Positions 56,553 through 64,000 of a stretch of DNA of 64,000 nt are shown piece by piece. The notes under the pieces were generated by a model that was given only the letters and a program-made list of their open reading frames with translations, was not told the origin of the DNA and searched no databases. The DNA is from Shewanella holmiensis. GTDB lineage: Bacteria; Pseudomonadota; Gammaproteobacteria; Enterobacterales; Shewanellaceae. Positions within the stretch are counted from its first letter, which is position 1. Every line of letters starts with the position of its first letter. Position numbers and translations under genes: made by a program. Location of the stretch: the NCBI RefSeq assembly GCF_025370255.1, contig NZ_JAMTCD010000019.1, forward strand, positions 1-64,000. Reading direction: 5' to 3'.

Positions 56553-59132
56553 ATGTTTAAATATCAAAAAGTATTTAATGAAGTTTCATTTCGACACATT
56601 GTGGAGTCGCAAGAGACTGTTTTGGTTAAACATCTTCAAGAATTAAATATTGATTTAAACGCTGGTATTTTGTTTTTAGGGGTAAGGGATGGAAAAACAG
56701 CCTCAACTATCATTACGATAAGAGAACAAAAAAGGGTAAACAACTTAACCTATAACTTAGAGGGCTCTCCCTGTGAACAAGTGTTAAATGACGGAGTTTG
56801 TTGCTTCCCGAAAGACACGGCTAAGTTATTTCCTGATGATAAAACCCTGTTAGATTTGAAGGTTGAAGGCTATATTGGTTCATCGATAAAAAATGAAGCT
56901 GGCGATCCTATTGGGATTTTAGTTGCGTTATTCTTTAAGCCAAAATCTGAATTACCAATAAAATTAAAAATATTTGATATCTTTTCTAATTTTATATGCA
57001 CTTACATTCAAAAATGCCATCTTGATTATCAAACTAACTCACATTTATCTTTATTTAAAGAAGTAGAAGTGATTTCAAAAACTGGTGCGTGGGAATATCA
57101 TATTGAAACTAAACAAGTCTTTTGGACAGATGAGGTATATTCAATATGTCAATTTTCAAAAGATAGTAAATTAACGACAAAGCAAGTTAAATGTTTTTTC
57201 GCAGAACACGAACGTAAAAGAGTAAATGAAGTTGTAAAAAGCGTATTAACAAATGGTAAATGTTTCGAAGAAGATTTTGAGTTTGTTGATGCCAAAGGCA
57301 TAGAAAAATGGCTAAAAGTTACTTGTAAACCCTTAATGAATGATAAAGGTCGTATTACGAGCGTCTATGGTGCTTTTGAAGATATTACTAAAGAAAAATC
57401 ACTATTATTACAAGAAAGTGAGCGTTCACAAAAACTAGATAATATTTTAAATAATATCAATGAAGCAGTTATTACGATTTGTCGCTCCGGGGTTATCCAG
57501 CACGTCAACCAAGCTGCTCTGAGTATATTTCAATATTCAGCTAACGAGCTTATAGGTCAAGATATATCAAAATTAATGCCTGAACCTTATGCCTTCCAAC
57601 ATCATCATTATATGCAGTCATATGAAAATACTGGTGTGCCAAAAATCATTGGTGTTGGTCGTCAATTAACCGCTAAACGTAAGAATGGCGATATCTTTCA
57701 GATCGAATTGGCCATAACTCAATCATTTTCACTTGGTGAAGTTCAATACATAGGGGTTATTCGAGATATATCTGAACGAATATTAGCTCAAGATACCATT
57801 TATAATATCGCTTATACGGACAAATTGACTCAATTAAAGAACAATCAATGGTTTGAAAAAGAATGTAAAGATTTATTGCTTCTTGCCTCAATTAAAAGTC
57901 AGTGTATTTATGCTCTAATGTTAAATATAGATAAAATGTCACAGTTTAATTTGCAGTTTGGTTTTGAACAAGGTGATAGAGTCTTAAAGCAAATAGCAGT
58001 AAACCTTGGTATCGCAATTGGTAACGATTTCAATATTTATAGATACGGCGGTGATTCATTTGTCATTTTATATAATAAGGTTTTTACAAAAGATGATTTT
58101 CTTAAATTAAATCTAAATTTCATTAAGACTACTTTACTTGATCCCCAAAATTATATCTTAAATGTAGGTGATAATGATATTGTACTCACTGCGTCTTTAG
58201 GTGCGGCAACTTTTGAGCCGGATAGGCAATCCTATGAAAGCATCAACCATATTCTTGGTCATGCGCTGCGAAGTGCAAAAAAGCACGCTCCATTTGGTTT
58301 CCATCACATCTTAGAAGAAGGAGTTGAAGAGTTTGATCGTTTTGTTCAGCTGCATAAACTTTTAAAAAGCATTACTGAAAGTGAAGAGTTATCTTTGGCA
58401 TTTCAACCTCAGTATACCAATACCGGTGAGATAAATTCCTTTGAAACACTTATTAGATGGAATTCCTCCGTTTATGGATGGGTTAGCCCTGCTGAATTCA
58501 TCCCATTAGCTGAAGAAACCGATGCCATTATAAAAATTGGAGATTGGGTATTAGCAAATGCATGTATGGCTATTCAAGAATTAATGCACTTAGGATTACA
58601 AACGAGTGTCTCTGTTAATATCAGTGCTAAGCAAATAGTAGCTGCAAATTTTTCTGATAAGTTAATAGACTTAGTCACTGAAATGAAAATATCAGCCAAT
58701 ATGTTAGTGCTTGAACTCACTGAAACAGCATTAATCGTTGACATTGCACTAGTAAAGCAAGTGATGAATGAAATAAGTAAACACGGTTTTCGTTTTTCTA
58801 TTGATGATTTCGGCACAGGCTATTCAAGCCTTGCTTATTTAAAAGAGTTGCCTATTTCTGAATTAAAAATAGACAAATATTTTATTGATGATATTGAAGA
58901 CAGTGAAAATGATTATGTGATTGTCGATGCCATTATTGATATGGCTCATGCATTAGGGGTCAATAGTGTTGCTGAAGGTGTCGAAACTAAAGAGCAATAC
59001 GAATACTTGAAAAGAAAAAACTGTAACATTTATCAAGGGTATTATTTTTCAAAGCCTGTTGATATTCAAACTTGGCGAGAGATGATAGCAATTGAAAGTA
59101 ATAGCCATGAAAATAGACCTGATTTTAGCTGA
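56553..59132 (+). CDS. GAF-PAS-PAS-GGDEF-EAL protein, probable c-di-GMP phosphodiesterase
   Basis: About 859-residue cytoplasmic protein. Domains in order: GAF-like (about 10-160), PAS (about 175-285, KTGAWEYHIETKQVFW), PAS (about 295-415, with DISKLMPEPYAFQHHHY as in FixL-like PAS), GGDEF (about 420-570) and EAL (about 595-850). The GGDEF loop is GGDSF (about 498) and the metal-site sequence is weak, so cyclase activity is doubtful. The EAL domain keeps its key residues: FETLIRW, NISAKQ, LELTETA, DDFGTGYSSLAYL, LKIDKYFI and VAEGVET. Met at 56553 is preferred; the open frame reaches back to 56496, overlapping aer. It may couple the same environmental input as Aer to c-di-GMP breakdown. Confidence 0.87.
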   Translation: MFKYQKVFNEVSFRHIVESQETVLVKHLQELNIDLNAGILFLGVRDGKTASTIITIREQKRVNNLTYNLEGSPCEQVLNDGVCCFPKDTAKLFPDDKTLLDLKVEGYIGSSIKNEAGDPIGILVALFFKPKSELPIKLKIFDIFSNFICTYIQKCHLDYQTNSHLSLFKEVEVISKTGAWEYHIETKQVFWTDEVYSICQFSKDSKLTTKQVKCFFAEHERKRVNEVVKSVLTNGKCFEEDFEFVDAKGIEKWLKVTCKPLMNDKGRITSVYGAFEDITKEKSLLLQESERSQKLDNILNNINEAVITICRSGVIQHVNQAALSIFQYSANELIGQDISKLMPEPYAFQHHHYMQSYENTGVPKIIGVGRQLTAKRKNGDIFQIELAITQSFSLGEVQYIGVIRDISERILAQDTIYNIAYTDKLTQLKNNQWFEKECKDLLLLASIKSQCIYALMLNIDKMSQFNLQFGFEQGDRVLKQIAVNLGIAIGNDFNIYRYGGDSFVILYNKVFTKDDFLKLNLNFIKTTLLDPQNYILNVGDNDIVLTASLGAATFEPDRQSYESINHILGHALRSAKKHAPFGFHHILEEGVEEFDRFVQLHKLLKSITESEELSLAFQPQYTNTGEINSFETLIRWNSSVYGWVSPAEFIPLAEETDAIIKIGDWVLANACMAIQELMHLGLQTSVSVNISAKQIVAANFSDKLIDLVTEMKISANMLVLELTETALIVDIALVKQVMNEISKHGFRFSIDDFGTGYSSLAYLKELPISELKIDKYFIDDIEDSENDYVIVDAIIDMAHALGVNSVAEGVETKEQYEYLKRKNCNIYQGYYFSKPVDIQTWREMIAIESNSHENRPDFS

Positions 59133-59157
59133 ACTAGTCAATATGATTTTAAAGCTT

Positions 59158-59240
59158 AAAAAAGTTGATTTAGATCAACTTACCCACTGAATTAACTCAA
59201 CTTATCCTGTATTGAGTCGATGTTTTATATCAGTGGGTCT
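59158..59240 (+). other. Stacked stem-loops between signalling genes
   Basis: Three nested or adjacent inverted repeats: AAGTTGAT/ATCAACTT (59162-59181), an outer CCACTGA/TCAGTGG pair (about 59183-59237) and inside it ACTCAA/TTGAGT (about 59195-59217). No T-tract follows the larger structure. It could be a terminator plus a structured 5' leader for the MCP gene. Confidence 0.5.
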
Positions 59241-59304
59241 ATCTTAAATTGAGTACTCATAATTAGTTAGCATCAAAAATAACAAAGTATAAAGAGAAGA
59301 TATT

Positions 59305-61023
59305 ATGTCAACTTTGGAACCGTCATTAGCGCAAGGTAAGCTCGATAATACAACTAAAACAGGTGGTTTTTTTGACAGGTTCAAATCAGTGAGAGTTCAG
59401 CTCAAATTGAACATTTCCCTGATAATTGTGGCTTTTGCATTTTTAGGTTACGAAGGCATTACAGGCATGCAGGATTCAGGAGCGTCTATCGGGGATCTTT
59501 ATAAGCAAGGAATGCAGCACAGTATTCGGGCAGGTAAAATACTTAACGAACTAGAAAAAGCGCGTAGTGGTTTACTGTTAGGGTTTCAACACAATCCAAC
59601 TAATGAATTTTACGAGATGCATAGTCATCCCTTGTCGGTACATATTGAAGCATCTCAGCAGTCAATCGCGTTACTGCATAACATTGTTGATAATGAGATT
59701 ATAAGCTCAGATCTTGATGACTCTGAACGCCAGCAGATCAATGAATTAGTCAAGTTACTCGACAATGTGACTAACAAAGGATTTGAGCCTGCTATAGCGG
59801 CATTAAGTGAAGGCGATTATACAAACTCTAACCTCATCTTACTCACGCAAATTAATCCCTTGTTTAAAGATATCAGTGCGATAGCTCAGTCATTTTTGGA
59901 TATACAAATTAATGAAGGCAAAATGAGCTTTGAAGCATCGCAAGCCAATACAGCCGTTTACATATGGTTAGTAGCGATTTTTTCTGGACTGAGCATGTTA
60001 GTTATCGTATCGAGTTCAAGCTTCATTATTAAGCGAGTTAATCAGGCGGTTACTCAGCTAGAAAGCACTGCTGTTGAAATTGCCTCAGGTAATTTGACCA
60101 AACGAATCAACCTCGGTGGAAATGATGAGTTTTCTCACATTGCCGAACATGTCAATCGTATCGCATCCGATTTTCAACGTGCGGTAATCAATACACATCA
60201 GTCAACCTCACGGCTTGCCAGCTCTGCTGAAGAAAATGCCGTTGTCGCGACGCAAACTCAACGGAATGTATTAGAACAGCAGCAGCAAACACAATTAATT
60301 GCTACCGCTATTCATCAATTTTCTGCCACTGTTCGTGAAGTCGCTCAAAGTGCTGCTGGTGCGGCAACTGTATCTGAAGAAGCTAATTCTGCTGCACATG
60401 GAGCACAGGCGATTGTAAATGAGAGTATTTCTGTGATCGATGCTCTTGCGACTGATTTAGTTAGAGCCAGCGAATCAATGACCCTGCTCGCTCAACATTC
60501 AGATGAAATTGGCAGTGTGGTTGATGTTATTCAAGGGATATCAGAGCAAACAAATTTACTGGCACTTAATGCCGCTATTGAAGCCGCGCGAGCAGGTGAA
60601 CAAGGCAGAGGTTTTGCAGTAGTAGCTGATGAGGTGCGTTCGCTTGCCAAACGTACACAAGACTCTACTGAAGAAATCATGAAAATGATCCAGCGATTAC
60701 AGCAAGGTTCACAAGAATCGATGCAGCTAATGAAAAGTGGCACCGAGCAAGTGAAATTAAGTGTTGAGCAATCGATGTTAGTAAAAGATGCCCTGCAACG
60801 TATTTTGAGTAGTATAGAAGAAATCAATGGCTTGAATGCTCAAATTGCGACCGCTTCAGAACAGCAAAGTTCAGTGACGGAAGAGATCAATATTAATATC
60901 ACTAACATCAGTGACATTTCAGACCAAACCGCAGAGGGGGCTAAACAAAGTAGCGCGGCTACCGAAGATTTAGCCCGATTAGCTGAGTCAATGGAGTCGG
61001 ATATTGCACACTATAAGGTGTAA
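59305..61023 (+). CDS. Methyl-accepting chemotaxis protein
   Basis: 572-residue chemoreceptor. First membrane helix about 38-56, then a periplasmic four-helix-bundle ligand domain (about 57-215) with [16 protein letters not shown], second helix about 217-240, HAMP domain (about 240-295) and the methyl-accepting signalling domain with tip [20 protein letters not shown] (about 414). It has no C-terminal CheR-docking pentapeptide. Ligand unknown. AGAGAAG precedes the ATG. It sits alone between the EAL gene and the MASE1 sensor. Confidence 0.92.
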   Translation: MSTLEPSLAQGKLDNTTKTGGFFDRFKSVRVQLKLNISLIIVAFAFLGYEGITGMQDSGASIGDLYKQGMQHSIRAGKILNELEKARSGLLLGFQHNPTNEFYEMHSHPLSVHIEASQQSIALLHNIVDNEIISSDLDDSERQQINELVKLLDNVTNKGFEPAIAALSEGDYTNSNLILLTQINPLFKDISAIAQSFLDIQINEGKMSFEASQANTAVYIWLVAIFSGLSMLVIVSSSSFIIKRVNQAVTQLESTAVEIASGNLTKRINLGGNDEFSHIAEHVNRIASDFQRAVINTHQSTSRLASSAEENAVVATQTQRNVLEQQQQTQLIATAIHQFSATVREVAQSAAGAATVSEEANSAAHGAQAIVNESISVIDALATDLVRASESMTLLAQHSDEIGSVVDVIQGISEQTNLLALNAAIEAARAGEQGRGFAVVADEVRSLAKRTQDSTEEIMKMIQRLQQGSQESMQLMKSGTEQVKLSVEQSMLVKDALQRILSSIEEINGLNAQIATASEQQSSVTEEININITNISDISDQTAEGAKQSSAATEDLARLAESMESDIAHYKV

Positions 61024-61268
61024 GCAGTTGATGGAAGATACAGAACGTGTATTTGATTATATTAGTTTTTAGATTATTGTAATCAAATCCACTTAGTTAA
61101 GTTTTTTGATGTGTTTTTAAATCGGGGGGGAGATTAATTTTGAGGTTACTTTAGCAAGCTATGTTCTCTTTTCAACTTAAAAATAATATTAAAGAGACTC
61201 AACATAGCGACTACAACTATATTCTATAAATGATTTTTTGAAATATTAAGGACTGGAGGCATCCATAA

Positions 61269-64000
61269 TTGACGATTAACTCTAGTATTTCCTTAAAACT
61301 TTTCATCCAAGTTATAACTCTGGCGACTATCTATTTTGTACTGGGGATAGCAGGTCTAGAGCTTGCTATGCCTCCTGGTTACGCAACAGCAATATTTCCT
61401 GCTGCTGGTATCGCAGTTAGCGCAATCCTATATGGCGGAATTCGATTATTACCAGGAGTGTGGCTGGGTTCATTTTTTCTAAACCTTTGGGTAGCAGGAA
61501 GCAGTGAAGCCTTCGAGATACAGTCAGTTTTTATTGCGCTATTAATTGCAATAGGTGCAAGTATTCAGGCGTTAGTCGCCTTGTATCTGGTAAACATTTC
61601 ACAAATCAATTGGAAAGCGCTGACAACGTTTCGCGAAATTGTACTATTTTTAACATTAGCGTCCCCTTTGGCGAGCTTGGCCTCATCGACTTGGGCTAAC
61701 ATTACGTTATATTTATTTGGCATTATTTCTACGGATTATATTGCATCAAGCTGGTTAAATTGGTGGATTGGTGACACGACTGGCGTACTTTTGTTTGCCC
61801 CTATCGCACTTATCCTTCTATATCGTGATAAGGTACTTGCGAAATATCGCTTGCGGACTGTAATCATTCCCACTTTGCTCTCATTATTAATGGTTTTTCC
61901 TATTTTTTTCTATGTCGCTAGTAGTGAAAACCATCAAATCAAAAACCGGATGCAAAACACTGGCATTGGGCTAGAACATCATATTAAAAGCAAACTCATT
62001 GGTTTTACAGAAACCGTGATATCGCTTAGTAACTTGATGCAAATGTACCCAGATCTCACCTTTACTAAATTTGAAAGCTATACACGCGAGCTATTCACCC
62101 TACATCCAGACTTGCATGGGATCGGTTGGAACAAGTATTTTTCTGCCCCTGAACGAGCAAATTTTGAAACTCAGTTAGCTAAACACTTAAACATGCCTAC
62201 ATTTCAAATTACCGAAAAGGACGTACAAGGCAATATCGTTCGCGCTGAAATCCGTGATCACTATGCACCTATAACTTATATATCTCCCTTTGAACCCAAT
62301 AAAAAAGCTTTAGGCTACGATATTGCTTCAGATCCAGTTAGGTTCAAAGCCATCACACAGGTACTTCAAACGGGACAGCTAGCAATAACATCACCGATTA
62401 AACTCGTTCAAGATACAGAACCAAGTACTTCGATATTAGTTATCGCACCTGTAAATAATACACTGAGAGATGCCATATCTGGCTTTGCCGTGGCCTCGGT
62501 GCGCATAGAAAATATGATGCATTTTCTGTTTTCACAAGGTTTGATGGAAGATATAGAAATACGACTTGAAGACAAACATGCTCTGAATACTGACAAAACT
62601 TTATTTAGTTCACATGTAAAATCCAGTTCAACGAATCAAGAATACCAATGGCAAACCGATATTGATTTTGGTGGTCGTACATGGCAATTAACCCTTATTC
62701 CAACAGGCCATTATATTGAGTCTCATCTAACGCTTTTGGCATGGCAAATATTACTTATTGGATTACTTTTCAGCGGGTTATTGCAAATATTATTACTCAC
62801 GATTACTGGGCAGCATTATCTTGCCAAGACAGCATTACAGCAAAGTGAATCGAGCATACGAGCCATTTTAGATAATGCCCCATTTTTAATTTGGCAGAAA
62901 GATACTAATGGCCATTATCTTAATATAAATAAGAAATTAGCCGTTCTCTTGGAGTTGACTGATGCAAGCCAGATACTGGGGAAAACTGATTTTGATATTT
63001 GGCCTAAAGAGTTAGCAGAGCATTATCAACTTGATGATGAAGAAGTGTTATCAACTCAAACAACAAAACATATTGAACAAGAGCCTGTAATAGAGGGCGG
63101 TCAGACTCGTTATACTGAAACATTCAAAAGCCCGCTAATTGACTCGTTCGGTAAACTGGTAGGAACGATTGGATTTTCCCATGATATAAGTGAAAAGATA
63201 AAAGCACGAGAAGCATTAAAGGCAAACGAAACGACCTTCAAAGCCATGATAGAAAGTATTCCAGTGGCGGTCTATGTGTCTTCTGATGTAGAGCAAGTCG
63301 CAACCTACATTAACCCTACCTTTACTAAGTTATTTGGCTATACCATCGATGAAGTGCCTTCGGCTGCAACATGGTGGCCTTTAGCTTATCCAGATAAAAG
63401 CTATCGTGATCAAATAAGTGAGGAATGGTTATTAAAAGTTGATCAGGCAATTAAAGCCCAATCAGATATTGAGCCAATGGAAGTTATCGTCACTTGCAAG
63501 GACGGTTCAAAGAAAAATATTTTATGGGGATTCACGACCCTTAATGATCAAAACTTTGCCTTCGGCTTGAATCTCACCGAACTTAGGCACGCTGAAAATA
63601 TCGTTTTTGAAAGTGAGGTCAAATTCAAATCACTTATTCAAAATATGAGCGAGGGCTTAGCATTACATGAGCTGGTTTACGATGAGAATAACCAAGCTAT
63701 AGACTATCGTATACTCGAGGTAAATCGCGCTTTTGAAGCTCAAACGGGAATAACATCAATCAACGCAAGCGGTAAATTAGCGACTGAGGTTTATGGCTTA
63801 AATCCTGCCCCTTTTCTGGAAAATTATGCTCAGGTAGTTAAAACAGGCAAGCCTTATAGTTTTGAGGTTTACTTTGAACCACTACAACGCCATTTTAATA
63901 TTTCAGTTTTTTCACCAATGGCTAATCAATTTGCCACCGTGTTTACTGATATTACAGAACGTAAAAAAGTACAGCAACAGATTGTAGAAAGTGAATCTCG
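61269..64000 (+). CDS. MASE1-CHASE-PAS sensor protein, truncated by window end
   Basis: Open reading frame from TTG at 61269 to the end of the window (more than 910 residues, 3' end missing). GGAGG at 61255-61259, 9 bp upstream, fixes the TTG start. Order: MASE1 membrane domain (about 8-220; FPAAGIAVSAILYGGIRLLP, then LNWWIGDTTGVLLFAP), CHASE periplasmic domain (about 230-460; LHPDLHGIGWNKYFS, ISPFEPNKKALGYD), a last membrane helix (about 485-517), then at least three PAS domains (about 525-645, 650-770, 785-905; ending VFTDITERKKV). MASE1 plus CHASE proteins end either in GGDEF/EAL or in histidine kinase modules; the output lies beyond the window, so its class cannot be decided here. Confidence 0.88.
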   Translation, partial: MTINSSISLKLFIQVITLATIYFVLGIAGLELAMPPGYATAIFPAAGIAVSAILYGGIRLLPGVWLGSFFLNLWVAGSSEAFEIQSVFIALLIAIGASIQALVALYLVNISQINWKALTTFREIVLFLTLASPLASLASSTWANITLYLFGIISTDYIASSWLNWWIGDTTGVLLFAPIALILLYRDKVLAKYRLRTVIIPTLLSLLMVFPIFFYVASSENHQIKNRMQNTGIGLEHHIKSKLIGFTETVISLSNLMQMYPDLTFTKFESYTRELFTLHPDLHGIGWNKYFSAPERANFETQLAKHLNMPTFQITEKDVQGNIVRAEIRDHYAPITYISPFEPNKKALGYDIASDPVRFKAITQVLQTGQLAITSPIKLVQDTEPSTSILVIAPVNNTLRDAISGFAVASVRIENMMHFLFSQGLMEDIEIRLEDKHALNTDKTLFSSHVKSSSTNQEYQWQTDIDFGGRTWQLTLIPTGHYIESHLTLLAWQILLIGLLFSGLLQILLLTITGQHYLAKTALQQSESSIRAILDNAPFLIWQKDTNGHYLNINKKLAVLLELTDASQILGKTDFDIWPKELAEHYQLDDEEVLSTQTTKHIEQEPVIEGGQTRYTETFKSPLIDSFGKLVGTIGFSHDISEKIKAREALKANETTFKAMIESIPVAVYVSSDVEQVATYINPTFTKLFGYTIDEVPSAATWWPLAYPDKSYRDQISEEWLLKVDQAIKAQSDIEPMEVIVTCKDGSKKNILWGFTTLNDQNFAFGLNLTELRHAENIVFESEVKFKSLIQNMSEGLALHELVYDENNQAIDYRILEVNRAFEAQTGITSINASGKLATEVYGLNPAPFLENYAQVVKTGKPYSFEVYFEPLQRHFNISVFSPMANQFATVFTDITERKKVQQQIVESES

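Overview
The window looks like a chromosomal segment of a marine gammaproteobacterium of the order Alteromonadales, most likely Shewanella. The basis is the gene order ald / lrp-ftsK-lolA-rarA-crcB-serS next to tusBCDE, yccA and punR/punC, the close match of Lrp, Aer, TusE and the PunR/PunC pair to enteric-type proteins, the AT-rich base composition, and the abundance of TonB receptors and c-di-GMP proteins. These are judgements from reading; no database search was run.

Layout. (1) 1-480: decayed remnant of an IS91-type element. (2) 1.27-9.24 kb: putative alginate locus with a PL7 alginate lyase, a TonB-dependent receptor and a 1207-residue repeat lipoprotein. (3) 9.56-12.13 kb: five small same-strand accessory genes (GNAT, DUF3024, two unknowns, a divergent cyclase) separated by 90-220 bp gaps rich in imperfect inverted repeats; this resembles a gene-cassette stretch but lacks clear canonical attC sites. 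(4) 12.5-36 kb: a starch/maltodextrin regulon with GH15 glucoamylase, MFS transporter, GH97 glucosidase, two secreted GH13 enzymes, a tryptophan-halogenase-like flavoenzyme, a TonB receptor, a cytoplasmic GH13 glucosidase and a second sugar MFS. It is interrupted by selO, a TrmY-like gene and a GGDEF gene. (5) 36-53.5 kb: housekeeping core with an RNA m5C methyltransferase, a GAF-GGDEF-EAL protein, ald/lrp, ftsK-lolA-rarA-crcB-serS, tusDCBE, yccA and punR/punC. (6) 53.6-54.6 kb: tRNA-Ser(UGA), two decayed tRNA-end-plus-terminator copies and an IS3-type transposase ruin. (7) 55-64 kb: signalling block with Aer-like receptor, GAF-PAS-GGDEF-EAL protein, MCP, and a MASE1-CHASE-PAS sensor running off the window end.

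How the starch genes fit together: the receptor imports maltodextrins across the outer membrane. Secreted GH13, GH15 and GH97 enzymes shorten them in the periplasm or at the cell surface. The MFS carriers take up maltose or glucose, and the cytoplasmic GH13 enzyme hydrolyses alpha-glucosides. All four transcription units of this set carry the same 14-bp palindrome (TRCATACGTATKCA) placed 5-6 bp upstream of a -35-like hexamer with an 18-bp spacer, so they appear to form one regulon whose regulator lies outside the window.

Most notable points: the stereotyped promoter architecture; a structured leader with a 23-codon ORF and an intrinsic terminator between the MFS promoter and its gene; a halogenase inside the starch operon; a 40-residue predicted membrane protein after serS; the cassette-like stretch; and two EAL proteins with degenerate GGDEF domains.
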